Shown here: piece after piece, positions 37,821 through 46,310 of the stretch
Layout: each line of letters opens with the position of its first letter
Position numbering within the stretch: position 1 is the stretch's first letter
NCBI RefSeq assembly: GCF_900111445.1
Contig: NZ_FOHE01000002.1
Span: forward strand, 62,001-126,000
Reading direction: 5' to 3'
From: Oceanobacillus limi
GTDB lineage: Bacteria; Bacillota; Bacilli; Bacillales; Amphibacillaceae
Length of the DNA stretch: 64,000 nucleotides
The notes under the pieces: generated by a model
What the model saw: only the letters and a program-made list of their open reading frames with translations
The model's database searches: none
What the model was told of the DNA's origin: nothing
Program-made: the position numbers and the translations under genes

Positions 37821-38866
37821 CATCAAACAATAAGTTTTTATCATTATTAATTCCTGTTATTTCTGTTATTCTCGGATTAATCGCAGGTGCTATTATTATG
37901 TTATTTTCTGGTTATAATCCTATTGATGGTTATCTAGCTTTATGGAGAGGGGCTTTTGGTGATGCCTTTACAATAGGAGAAACAATTCGCCGAATTACAC
38001 CTCTTATTTTAACAGGACTTGCTGTTGCATTTGCATTTCGTACTGGCCTTTTTAATATTGGGGCAGAGGGACAGGTAATTGTAGGTTGGTTGGCTGCTGT
38101 TTGGGTTGGCTTAGCCGTTGATGCACCTATGATTATACATCTTCCTTTAGCAGTACTAGCAGGTGGAATTGCAGGTGGAATTTGGGGCTTTGTTCCAGGT
38201 CTATTGAAAGCGAAAATTGGAGTTCATGAAGTAATTGTCACGATAATGATGAACTATATCGCTTTATTTATTACAAATGAAATCATTCGCTCCGTATTAA
38301 CTGATCATGCGACTAAAACAGATCGAATTCCAGAAACAGCATCTTTATCATCCGAGTGGCTACAAACATTAACTTTTTATTCTCGCTTACACTATGGTAT
38401 TTTAATTGCGCTATTCGCTGCAGCTGTTATGTGGTTTTTAATTCAACGAACTACGATCGGTTATGAACTAAAAGCTGTAGGTTTCAACCAACATGCATCG
38501 AAATATGCAGGAATGAACGTTAGTAAGAACATTATTTTATCCATGGTAATTGCTGGTGGATTCGCTGGTCTCGCTGGTGCAATGGAAGGATTAGGAACTT
38601 ACGGTAACATTTCAGTAATGTCCGGGTTTACAAATCTAGGGTTTGACGGAATTGCTGTAGCACTTCTCGGTGCAAATAACGCATTTGGCGTTGTGTTGGC
38701 AGCTATTTTATTCGGTGTATTAAAAGAAGGTGCCGGTGAAATGCCTACAGGTGCAGGTGTACCAACCGAACTAGTAGATATTATCATTGCTCTTATTATC
38801 TTCTTTGTTGCATCAAGTTATATTATTCGATGGGTTATACTTCGCTTTAAAAAGGAGGGGAAATAA
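37817..38866 (+). CDS. nupP: Nucleoside ABC transporter permease
   Basis: First of two inner-membrane permeases of the BPD_transp_2 family (as in ribose and nucleoside importers). Nearly the entire 349-residue protein is hydrophobic, with about eight to ten membrane segments; the signature stretch is FRTGLFNIGAEGQVIVGWLA and the coupling loop is GYELKAVGFNQHASKYAGMN. It starts with ATG inside the nupO stop (ATGA), and nupQ begins right after its own stop, so all three are co-translated. Partner of nupQ in a heterodimeric pore. Confidence 0.93.
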   Translation: MTSNNKFLSLLIPVISVILGLIAGAIIMLFSGYNPIDGYLALWRGAFGDAFTIGETIRRITPLILTGLAVAFAFRTGLFNIGAEGQVIVGWLAAVWVGLAVDAPMIIHLPLAVLAGGIAGGIWGFVPGLLKAKIGVHEVIVTIMMNYIALFITNEIIRSVLTDHATKTDRIPETASLSSEWLQTLTFYSRLHYGILIALFAAAVMWFLIQRTTIGYELKAVGFNQHASKYAGMNVSKNIILSMVIAGGFAGLAGAMEGLGTYGNISVMSGFTNLGFDGIAVALLGANNAFGVVLAAILFGVLKEGAGEMPTGAGVPTELVDIIIALIIFFVASSYIIRWVILRFKKEGK

Positions 38867-39817
38867 ATGATTGACGCATTACAATCAATTATTCCAACTG
38901 TTTTATTCTACTCAGCACCCCTAATACTAACGGCACTAGGCGGAGTATTTAGTGAGCGATCTGGAGTTGTAAACATAGGTTTAGAAGGATTAATGGTAAT
39001 GGGGGCATTTGTAGGTATCGTGTTTAGTTTAACTTTTGAGGATGTTTTTGGCTCCATGACACCATGGCTAGCAATTCTTGCTGCAGCTATCGTAGGAGGT
39101 ATATTTTCCGTTATTCATGCAGTAGCATCTGTGTCTTTTAATGCGAACCAAGTTGTTAGTGGTGTAGCCATAAACATGTTAGCGTTGGGAATTGGAGTAT
39201 ATTTAACCAAACAGTGGTATGGTAAAGGTCAAACTGATATGGTAGATGGCTTTTTCAGAACAGATATTCCAATTTTATCTGAAATTCCATTGATCGGCCC
39301 TATATTTTTCGAAAGAATCTATGCAACATCCTATGTTGCGATCATTCTTGCTTTTATAGCTTGGTATATTCTTTATAAAACTTCCTTTGGTTTACGTTTG
39401 CGTGCAGTCGGCGAACATCCTATGGCAGCAGATACTAATGGGATTAACGTTTATAAAATGCGTTATGTTGCAGTTATTATTTCAGGTGTATTAGGCGGAT
39501 TAGGTGGATCTGTTTTTGCACTTACAATTGTTTCAAACTTTTCACATTCAACGATTGTAGGACAAGGATTCATGGCTTTAGCGGCTGTAATTTTTGGTAA
39601 GTGGCATCCACTTGGAGCAATGGGAGCTGCATTATTCTTTGGTTTAGCTCAAAGCCTAAGTATTGTTGGTTCTGGTATCCCATTACTACAGGATATCCCA
39701 CAAGTATTCCTGTTGATTGCACCATATGTGTTAACAATTTTAGCATTAGCAGGAGTAATTGGACGTGCAGATGCACCTAGAGCAAATGGAGTACCATATA
39801 TTAAAGGTAGTAGATAA
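38867..39817 (+). CDS. nupQ: Nucleoside ABC transporter permease
   Basis: Second permease of the importer, 316 residues with about eight membrane segments. It keeps the family motif SERSGVVNIGLEGLMVMGAF near the N-terminus and the coupling loop GLRLRAVGEHPMAADTNGIN. The ATG immediately follows the nupP stop; GGAGGGGAAATAA is its ribosome site. A strong terminator downstream ends the transporter operon. Confidence 0.93.
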   Translation: MIDALQSIIPTVLFYSAPLILTALGGVFSERSGVVNIGLEGLMVMGAFVGIVFSLTFEDVFGSMTPWLAILAAAIVGGIFSVIHAVASVSFNANQVVSGVAINMLALGIGVYLTKQWYGKGQTDMVDGFFRTDIPILSEIPLIGPIFFERIYATSYVAIILAFIAWYILYKTSFGLRLRAVGEHPMAADTNGINVYKMRYVAVIISGVLGGLGGSVFALTIVSNFSHSTIVGQGFMALAAVIFGKWHPLGAMGAALFFGLAQSLSIVGSGIPLLQDIPQVFLLIAPYVLTILALAGVIGRADAPRANGVPYIKGSR

Positions 39818-39823
39818 ATTAGC

Positions 39824-39863
39824 AAAACTGACTCGCTTGCAAGTAAGCGAGTCAGTTTTTTTA
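39824..39863 (+). terminator. Intrinsic terminator after nupQ
   Basis: AAAACTGACTCGCTT (39824-39838) pairs perfectly with AAGCGAGTCAGTTTT (39845-39859), then TTTTAT. Confidence 0.93.
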
Positions 39864-39910
39864 TAATATTCTAAAGTACTCGACCTGTGGATTTTCTAAA
39901 AATGCTAAGC

Positions 39911-39939
39911 TTCTAATGTTTCCTTTACATCCATATAAT
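39911..39939 (+). promoter_or_regulatory. Putative sigma-A promoter for ymfF-ymfH
   Basis: Perfect TATAAT (39934-39939) with a weak TTCTAA (39911-39916) 17 bp upstream, 100 nt before ymfF. Confidence 0.4.
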
Positions 39940-40039
39940 GGTAAACTCAATATAAATGATTTATGAGTTTGTGATTATGATTCTAAAAAAAGTACAAACT
40001 ATTACGGATGAATAAGGTTGATCAAATGGAGGATACGTT

Positions 40040-41341
40040 ATGAATGAAATTCAAGAGGAAGTATTAAATGTAAATGGATATAATTTACATTTAATTCCGA
40101 ATAAGAAATTTAAAACAATAAATTTAGTTGCGAAATTTAAAGCACCTCTACAAAAAAGCACCATTACGAAGCGTGCCTTACTACCATATGTCTTAAAACA
40201 AGGTCCTAAAAGTTACCCTAGTAGGAAGGACTTACAAACAAAATTAGATAGCTTATATGGTGCTGTCCTTTCCATCGACAGTGGAAAGAAAGGAGAAAAC
40301 CATATTATTAGCATGCGTTTGGAAGTTGCAAACCAAAAATTCATTCCGAACGAAACTGGAATTTTAGAAGAGGCTGTTCAGTTACTTAATGACGTTATAT
40401 TTAATCCCAATAGTAACGCAGGTTCTTTCAATCCTGAGATCTTCAATCGCGAAAAAAATACGTTAAAGCAAAAAATTAATTCAATTAAAGATGATAAAAT
40501 GAACTTTGCTAACATGCGCTTAATTGATGAAATGTGTGAAGGGGAACCCTATCAACTACATGTTCATGGTTATGAAGAGGATTTAACTGATTTAACAGCA
40601 CAGAATACTTTTGGATATTATCAATCATTATTACAAGAAGATGAACTAGACCTTTTTGTGCTTGGTGACTTTGATTCACAAGAAATGAAAAACCTCATTT
40701 CGAATACCATTGAAAGAAGTTCCACAGGAAAAGCAGCTCGCGATAAGAACGCTACTAGTGGGCAAGGACAATCCAATAAACAAAAACCCAATGAAGTGAT
40801 AGAGAAGCAAAATATTCAACAAGCAAAGCTTCATATTGGATACCGGACAAACTGTACGTACAGCGATGATGGTTATCCCGCTTTACAAGTTTTTAATGGA
40901 ATTTTAGGTGCTTTTCCTAGTTCGAAATTGTTTATAAATGTAAGGGAAAAAAATAGCCTTGCTTATTATGCATCATCAAGACTGGAAAGCCATAAAGGCT
41001 TGCTACTCGTATTTAGTGGAATTGCACCAGAAGATTATGAGAAGGCAAGAGAAATAATCGAACTTCAAATGAGCGCAATGAAAAATGGTGATGTTTCAGA
41101 ATCAGAATTAAAAGAAACGAAGGATCTCATTGTTAATCAATTATTAGAAACATTAGATCATCCTCAAGGAATCATTGAAATGTTATATCAGCAAGTGATC
41201 GCAGAAACAAGTCTGAAGCCAAGCCAACTAATAGAAAAGATAAAAAAGGTGACATTAGATGAAGTAGTCCAAATTGCTTCTAAGGTTGAAGAAGATACCG
41301 TTTATTTATTAACGACTAGCGGAGGTGAGCCAGGTGAGTAG
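40040..41341 (+). CDS. ymfF: YmfF, M16-family protein without zinc motif
   Basis: An M16 peptidase-fold protein of 433 residues. Where active members have HxxEH, this one reads RALLPYVLKQG, so it cannot bind zinc there; KLFINVREKNSLAYYASS and SELKETKDLIVNQLLETLD are the second-domain signatures. The family pairs an inactive and an active member (as in AlbE/AlbF or PqqF-like pairs), and ymfH next door has the intact motif, so YmfF is probably its non-catalytic partner. Starts with ATG after GGAGGATACGTT. The coding regions of ymfF and ymfH overlap by 8 nt. Confidence 0.9.
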   Translation: MNEIQEEVLNVNGYNLHLIPNKKFKTINLVAKFKAPLQKSTITKRALLPYVLKQGPKSYPSRKDLQTKLDSLYGAVLSIDSGKKGENHIISMRLEVANQKFIPNETGILEEAVQLLNDVIFNPNSNAGSFNPEIFNREKNTLKQKINSIKDDKMNFANMRLIDEMCEGEPYQLHVHGYEEDLTDLTAQNTFGYYQSLLQEDELDLFVLGDFDSQEMKNLISNTIERSSTGKAARDKNATSGQGQSNKQKPNEVIEKQNIQQAKLHIGYRTNCTYSDDGYPALQVFNGILGAFPSSKLFINVREKNSLAYYASSRLESHKGLLLVFSGIAPEDYEKAREIIELQMSAMKNGDVSESELKETKDLIVNQLLETLDHPQGIIEMLYQQVIAETSLKPSQLIEKIKKVTLDEVVQIASKVEEDTVYLLTTSGGEPGE

Positions 41342-42617
41342 TAAAGTATATGAGAATATTAACGAAACCATTTATTCCGAACAATTAGATAATGGTTTAT
41401 CTGTCTTTTTATTACCAAAACGAGAAATGTCAAAAACATATGGTATATTCTCCACGAACTACGGCTCTATTGATCAAACGTTTGTTCCAATTGGAGAATC
41501 GGAGCAAATAACGGTCCCAGAAGGAATCGCTCATTTTTTAGAGCATAAATTATTTGAGAAAGAAGATAGAGACGTCTTTGCCGATTTTGGTAAGCAAGGT
41601 GCCTCTGCTAATGCTTATACTTCGTTTACGAAAACAGCTTATTTATTTTCAGCTACCAATCATATTGATGACAATGTAACGACTTTACTCGACTTTGTCC
41701 AAGATCCTTATTTTTCGGAGGAATCCGTTGAAAAAGAAAAGGGGATTATTGCTCAAGAAATAAAAATGTACGATGACCAACCTGATTGGCAATCTTTCAT
41801 GGGGACGATTAAAACGATGTTTAAAGATCATCCTGTAAATGTAGATATTGCCGGAACCGTTGAATCCATTAATTCGATTACAAAAGATGATTTATATACA
41901 TGTTATCATACATTTTACCATCCAGAGAACATGACATTATTTATTGCAGGTAACTTTGACCCTGAAAAAATGATGGCATTGATAAAAGAAAACCAGGCAG
42001 CCAAAAAATTTGATAATATGACAGAAATTCATAGATCGTTCCCAGAAGAATCTCAGCAGGTTGCTATGAAAGAAAATACAATTGAAATGCCTGTTTCGGT
42101 ACCTAAATGTACGGTTGGTATAAAAGAGGAAGTGACAGAGCTAGATAGTGATACTTTCCTTACCAAAGATTTACTTCAGGATATGGTCTTGAATTATTAT
42201 TTCTCGAAAAGTGGATCCTTTTACCAAGAACTTTATGACAGTGGTTTAATTGACGATAGTTTTTATTTCGAGACGAATTTAGATCGAAACTTTGGATACA
42301 CACTTATCGGAGGAAATACAGATGATCCGGATAAATTAGGAAATAAAATAAAAGAATTGTTACTAACAACTACGAAAGAATCGATTCAGAAAGACGATTT
42401 TGAGCGAATGAAAAAGAAAAAGATTGGTCAATTACTTCGCTCCATGAATTCATTAGAATTTATTGCGAGTAAACATTTGCATTACCATGCAGTGGGAATT
42501 GACTTTTTTGATTTAATACCAGCAATTCAATCAATATCGTTAGATCAAGCGAATGATTATTTGAAAAACTGGATTACAGAAGACCGTTTATCGGTGTGTA
42601 AAATCGTAGCAAAGTAG
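41334..42617 (+). CDS. ymfH: YmfH, M16-family zinc protease
   Basis: Active partner of YmfF: zinc motif HFLEH at residues 67-71 and the distal glutamate region EKEKGIIAQEIKMYDDQP. 427 residues. I choose GTG at 41334 (MSSKVYENINE), 6 nt after GGAGGTG, which lies within the end of ymfF; a GTG at 41325 is part of that ribosome site. The substrate is not established; related pairs process peptides. ymfI follows 7 nt later, with no terminator. Confidence 0.92.
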   Translation: MSSKVYENINETIYSEQLDNGLSVFLLPKREMSKTYGIFSTNYGSIDQTFVPIGESEQITVPEGIAHFLEHKLFEKEDRDVFADFGKQGASANAYTSFTKTAYLFSATNHIDDNVTTLLDFVQDPYFSEESVEKEKGIIAQEIKMYDDQPDWQSFMGTIKTMFKDHPVNVDIAGTVESINSITKDDLYTCYHTFYHPENMTLFIAGNFDPEKMMALIKENQAAKKFDNMTEIHRSFPEESQQVAMKENTIEMPVSVPKCTVGIKEEVTELDSDTFLTKDLLQDMVLNYYFSKSGSFYQELYDSGLIDDSFYFETNLDRNFGYTLIGGNTDDPDKLGNKIKELLLTTTKESIQKDDFERMKKKKIGQLLRSMNSLEFIASKHLHYHAVGIDFFDLIPAIQSISLDQANDYLKNWITEDRLSVCKIVAK

Positions 42618-42624
42618 GATGAAC

Positions 42625-43341
42625 ATGGGGAAAAATATCTTAATTATTGGGGCGAGTGGAGATATTGGCAGTGCAATTGCTGAAAAATTAGGGCGAGAAG
42701 GTTATCAGTTATTGTTACACTACAACAAAAATAGAGAAAAAATAAATTATTTGCGAAATACGGTAGGTAATGAATGTATTCTAAGCGAAATTCAGGCTGA
42801 TTTAAGTAGTCAATCAGGAGTAATTCAACTCCTTCAAGAAATCCCTTTTCATGTTGATGGTATTGTGTTTGCAAGCGGGAACGCGTACTATGAATTATTT
42901 CAAAACACATCCGAAGCAAAGATGGATGAAATGCTTAATATACATGTGAAATCCCCAATGATAATTACAAAAAATTTATTGCCATCTATGATCAAACAGC
43001 AATATGGAAAAATTGTATTTATTACTTCCATTTGGGGTGATATTGGAGCAAGTTACGAGGTTATATACTCAGCAGTAAAGGGAGCACAAAACTCCTTTAT
43101 TAAAGCTTTAGCAAAAGAAACGGGGCCAAGTGGCGTTTTAGTCAACGGAATTAGCCCTGGTTTTGTCGATACTAAAATGAATGCACATTTACAACCTGAG
43201 GATAAATCGATGATTGTTTCAGATATACCGCTTCAACGTGTAGGGTTGCCGAAGGACATAGCAAATGCTGTGCGATTTCTTATGGACGAAGAATCCAATT
43301 ATATTCACGGAGAAATCATCCGGATAAATGGCGGCTGGTAG
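42625..43341 (+). CDS. ymfI: YmfI, SDR-family oxidoreductase
   Basis: Short-chain dehydrogenase/reductase, FabG-like. The nucleotide motif IIGASGDIGSAIAEKLG is at the N-terminus, FASGNAYYELF replaces the usual NNAG strand, and the catalytic block is SIWGDIGASYEVIYSAVKGA (Ser, Tyr, Lys), then NGISPGFVDTKMN. Substrate unknown. Two in-frame ATGs (42619, 42625); the second lies 5 nt after TAGGA and is slightly better placed. About 238 residues. In Bacilli the gene always sits between ymfH and ymfJ. Confidence 0.9.
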   Translation: MGKNILIIGASGDIGSAIAEKLGREGYQLLLHYNKNREKINYLRNTVGNECILSEIQADLSSQSGVIQLLQEIPFHVDGIVFASGNAYYELFQNTSEAKMDEMLNIHVKSPMIITKNLLPSMIKQQYGKIVFITSIWGDIGASYEVIYSAVKGAQNSFIKALAKETGPSGVLVNGISPGFVDTKMNAHLQPEDKSMIVSDIPLQRVGLPKDIANAVRFLMDEESNYIHGEIIRINGGW

Positions 43342-43384
43342 CATAGATATGTTATATTTTTTTCATTTCTCCTTTGTGTAAAGA

Positions 43385-43414
43385 TGTATAAACAAACTAA
43401 AAGTTCAAATACTA
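43385..43414 (+). promoter_or_regulatory. sigma-G-like promoter for ymfJ
   Basis: TGTATA (43385-43390), 17 bp, AATACTA (43408-43414) resemble the sigma-G pattern TGAATA-17/18-CATACTA with one mismatch in each box. Forespore expression of ymfJ is inferred. Confidence 0.45.
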
Positions 43415-43442
43415 AGCTTGTAATCATGAAGGAGGAGATAAA

Positions 43443-43703
43443 ATGTCTGTTCTAGATAATTTTGGAACTTGGAAAGATTTCCTAGCAAACCGTCTTGAGC
43501 AAGCGCAGTCACAAGGGATGTCTCAACAGACAATTAATGAAGTGGCTTATGAAGTTGGGGACTACCTAGCAAAGAGCGTTGATGCAAAAAATAGTGAAGA
43601 AGCAGTTTTAAGAGAAATCTGGAATGCTGCTTCTAAAGAAGAACAGCATGCTATAGCAAGCTCAATGGTTAAGTTAGTGCAAAATCAAGGAAATACTCAG
43701 TAA
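43443..43703 (+). CDS. ymfJ: YmfJ, DUF3243 family
   Basis: An 86-residue, mostly helical cytosolic protein of unknown function, matching DUF3243: MSVLDNFGTWKDFLANRLEQ, EVAYEVGDYLAKSVDAKN and ASKEEQHAIASSMVKLVQN. No catalytic motif seen. A strong ribosome site (GAAGGAGGAGATAAA) precedes the ATG, and it lies alone between a sigma-G-like promoter and a terminator, so it may be a single-gene sporulation transcript. Confidence 0.87.
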   Translation: MSVLDNFGTWKDFLANRLEQAQSQGMSQQTINEVAYEVGDYLAKSVDAKNSEEAVLREIWNAASKEEQHAIASSMVKLVQNQGNTQ

Positions 43704-43717
43704 TTAAGCTCTTGATT

Positions 43718-43750
43718 AGAAGCTGCATTATCATGCGCAGCTTCTTTTTA
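43718..43750 (+). terminator. Intrinsic terminator after ymfJ
   Basis: AGAAGCTGC (43718-43726) pairs with GCAGCTTCT (43737-43745), then TTTTA. Confidence 0.83.
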
Positions 43751-43781
43751 TTAATTATTTTATTTATGTATCATTAATTCC

Positions 43782-43810
43782 TTTCAAGATAAGCAAAAAT
43801 GATTTATTAT
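43782..43810 (+). promoter_or_regulatory. Putative sigma-A promoter for ymfK
   Basis: TTTCAA (43782-43787), 17 bp, TATTAT (43805-43810). Confidence 0.4.
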
Positions 43811-43862
43811 AGAGTTATATTGCATTAATAGGTAAGTGTTACCAGTTTAAAGGAGTTTGCTT

Positions 43863-44654
43863 ATGGTTCGAACGGAATGGTATCTAGAATATGAAATTCA
43901 ATATAATCGCCCTGGTTTATTAGGAGATATTTCTTCCTTATTAGGAATGTTATCCATAAATATTATTACGATAAACGGTGTTGAACATGGCCGAAGAGGC
44001 ATGTTATTGTTATCCAAATACGATGAGCAAATCACACGATTAAAATCCATATTAGATACAATGGATACAATTCAAATCACCAAATTAAGAAAACCAAAGC
44101 TTCGTGATAAACTTGCTGTACGTCATGGACGATATATACACCGAGATGTAGATGACCGTAAAACGATTCGTTTTGTTCGTGATGAACTTGGTTTATTAGT
44201 TGATTTTATGGCTGAATTATATAAGAAAGAAGGGCATAAGCTTATAGGTTTACGTGGAATGCCACGAGTTGGTAAAACAGAATCGGTTGTCGCAGCAAGT
44301 GTTTGTGCAAATAAAAGGTGGTTATTTGTATCAAGTACATTATTAAAACAAACCGTTCGTAATCAACTCATTGAAGGGGAATATAGTACAGATAATATAT
44401 TTATTATTGATGGGGTTGTTTCTAAACGAAAAGCAAATGAGAAACACTGGCAATTAATACGAGAAATAATGCAATTACCTGCAATAAAAGTAGTCGAACA
44501 CCCGGATATTTTTGTTCGAGCTACAGAGTATACGATTGATGATTTTGATTATATTATCGAATTACGAAGTCACGAAGAGGAAGAAATTACATATGAACAA
44601 TTTGAAAAAACAGAATTTGACCAAAGTAATGGTTTTTCAATGTTTGATTTTTAA
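43863..44654 (+). CDS. ymfK: YmfK, DUF3388 protein with ACT-like and P-loop parts
   Basis: A conserved Bacilli protein of unknown function. The N-terminal 75 residues look ACT-like (YNRPGLLGDISSLLGML, then INIITINGVEHGRRGMLL), a fold that usually binds small ligands. The C-terminal part has a good Walker A, GMPRVGKT at residues 132-139, and hydrophobic strands (WLFVSST, NIFIIDGVV) that could supply a Walker B. So it may be a ligand-sensing nucleotide-binding protein; that is inference. ATG 43863 is 7 nt after AAAGGAG; a TTG at 43857 is too close. ymfM follows after 17 nt. Confidence 0.85.
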   Translation: MVRTEWYLEYEIQYNRPGLLGDISSLLGMLSINIITINGVEHGRRGMLLLSKYDEQITRLKSILDTMDTIQITKLRKPKLRDKLAVRHGRYIHRDVDDRKTIRFVRDELGLLVDFMAELYKKEGHKLIGLRGMPRVGKTESVVAASVCANKRWLFVSSTLLKQTVRNQLIEGEYSTDNIFIIDGVVSKRKANEKHWQLIREIMQLPAIKVVEHPDIFVRATEYTIDDFDYIIELRSHEEEEITYEQFEKTEFDQSNGFSMFDF

Positions 44655-44671
44655 ATTGGATGGTGTTAACT

Positions 44672-45586
44672 ATGGGAATAGGTTCTAAGCTTAAAGAAGC
44701 TAGAGAAGAAAAAGATATATCTTTAGAAAGTCTTCAAGACACAACTAAGATTCAAAAAAGGTATTTAATTGCCATTGAAGAAGAGAACTATGGTATTTTG
44801 CCTGGTAAGTTTTATGCTAGGGCATTTATTAAAGAGTATGCGACGGCGGTTGGTTTGGATCCAAACGAACTATTAGAGGAATTCAAGGAAGATATTCCAT
44901 CTCCAGAGGAAAACACCGTACAATATACTAGAATTAATCGCTCGAGAAAAGATAATAGTCCAGCCAAAAATTCACAAATCTTTTCTCTGATACCTACAAT
45001 AATTGTTATTTTATTAGTGATCGGTATTGTTTTTGCCGCTTGGTGGTTCTTACAGTCTGACACAAACAATGATGATGCGAATAATACCGAAGAACCTAAT
45101 GATAGTGAAGAAATCATTCGACCAAATGATAACAATGACGATCCAGATATAGAGGACTCTTCCGAAGAAGATAATGAAGAAACAGAAGATGAAGAAACGG
45201 ATATTGACGAGGAAACAGATGAAGTTCAAGAAGATCCTGTCGAACCTGAACTAACAGTTGTAGAAACCGGAACAGGGAATCCACCGGAGTCTACTTTAGA
45301 ACTCTCGAATCCAGGAGACGAGCTTATTGTAACAATGGAAACTACTGGACAATCATGGCTTGATGTCAAAAATGATCAAGACGAGGTATTCTATAGTGAT
45401 AATTTCAATTCAGATGCATCACCGATGGAACTTGATTTAAGTGGTGAGGAGCGAATATACTTTAATATTGGAAGTACTCCAAATTTACAAATCTCCATTA
45501 ATGGAGTTGAACTTGAATATCCAATTGATCCTTCAGAAAAAGATTTTCAACGACTTTGGATAAATGTAATTCAAGAAAATGAGTAA
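44672..45586 (+). CDS. rodZ: YmfM, RodZ-like cell-shape protein
   Basis: A bitopic membrane protein that links MreB-type shape machinery to the membrane in other bacteria. An N-terminal helix-turn-helix of the HTH_25 type (LKEAREEKDISLESLQDTT, then YARAFIKEYA), a membrane segment (about residues 107-128, ending AAWWFL), a very acidic low-complexity linker rich in Asp, Glu and Asn (about 130-190), and a C-terminal beta domain (TGQSWLDVKND; DUF4115). The start is ATG 44672, after GGATGGTG; an upstream ATG at 44660 overlaps that site. A terminator follows. B. subtilis ymfM has the same place. Confidence 0.9.
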   Translation: MGIGSKLKEAREEKDISLESLQDTTKIQKRYLIAIEEENYGILPGKFYARAFIKEYATAVGLDPNELLEEFKEDIPSPEENTVQYTRINRSRKDNSPAKNSQIFSLIPTIIVILLVIGIVFAAWWFLQSDTNNDDANNTEEPNDSEEIIRPNDNNDDPDIEDSSEEDNEETEDEETDIDEETDEVQEDPVEPELTVVETGTGNPPESTLELSNPGDELIVTMETTGQSWLDVKNDQDEVFYSDNFNSDASPMELDLSGEERIYFNIGSTPNLQISINGVELEYPIDPSEKDFQRLWINVIQENE

Positions 45587-45592
45587 CATGTT

Positions 45593-45626
45593 AACCCTTC
45601 CTAATTATACATGGAAGGGTTTTAGC
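45593..45626 (+). terminator. Intrinsic terminator after ymfM
   Basis: AACCCTTCC (45593-45601) pairs perfectly with GGAAGGGTT (45613-45621), then TTT. Confidence 0.78.
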
Positions 45627-45731
45627 CTTATATAGGCAGAGAAGAGATTTTCAACCCCTTTCTTTGTTGGCTTGTCACCGTGAAGGTTTGATGATAAAAC
45701 AATTTTATAAAATGTTAAGGAGGAAAGAAAT

Positions 45732-46310
45732 ATGAACATCCCAAATAGAATTACGATTTCACGAATTTTACTTATTCCAGTTTTTATTATATTACTTAGT
45801 GTTCCATTCAATTGGGGAGAATGGGATATTGGAGAAACTTCTTTACCGATCGCGGACTTTGTAGCTGCAATATTGTTTATATTTGCATCTGCGACGGATT
45901 GGGTTGATGGTTATTATGCAAGAAAGTATAACCTTGTCACAAATTTAGGGAAATTTTTGGACCCGCTGGCGGATAAATTACTGGTATCAGCAGCGTTGAT
46001 ATTACTAGTAGAAATGGGACTGGCACCTGCGTGGGTTGTTATTATCATAATTAGTAGAGAATTTGCTGTTACTGGTTTAAGATTAGTAGCTGCTGGTGAA
46101 GGTATTGTACTGGCCGCAGGAAATATGGGGAAATTAAAAACTGCGACACAAATGGTAGGTATTGCTGCACTGTTACTACATAATTTTCCGTTTTCATTTA
46201 TCGGCTTCCCATTTGCAACGATCATGCTATACATCGCACTTTTCTTTACTATATTATCTGGTGTCGATTATTTTATTAAAAACTGGCATGTAATGAGGGA
46301 TTCAAAGTAA
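45732..46310 (+). CDS. pgsA: CDP-diacylglycerol-glycerol-3-phosphate 3-phosphatidyltransferase
   Basis: Membrane enzyme making phosphatidylglycerol phosphate, using the CDP-diacylglycerol from CdsA; essential for phosphatidylglycerol and lipoteichoic acid. The CDP-alcohol phosphotransferase motif is complete: DWVDGYYAR, then LGKFLDPLADKLL, giving the D-x2-D-G-x2-A-R-x8-G-x3-D-x3-D pattern. About five membrane segments in 192 residues. ATG after AAGGAGGAAAGAAAT. Its stop overlaps the cinA start by one base (TAATG). Confidence 0.95.
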   Translation: MNIPNRITISRILLIPVFIILLSVPFNWGEWDIGETSLPIADFVAAILFIFASATDWVDGYYARKYNLVTNLGKFLDPLADKLLVSAALILLVEMGLAPAWVVIIIISREFAVTGLRLVAAGEGIVLAAGNMGKLKTATQMVGIAALLLHNFPFSFIGFPFATIMLYIALFFTILSGVDYFIKNWHVMRDSK

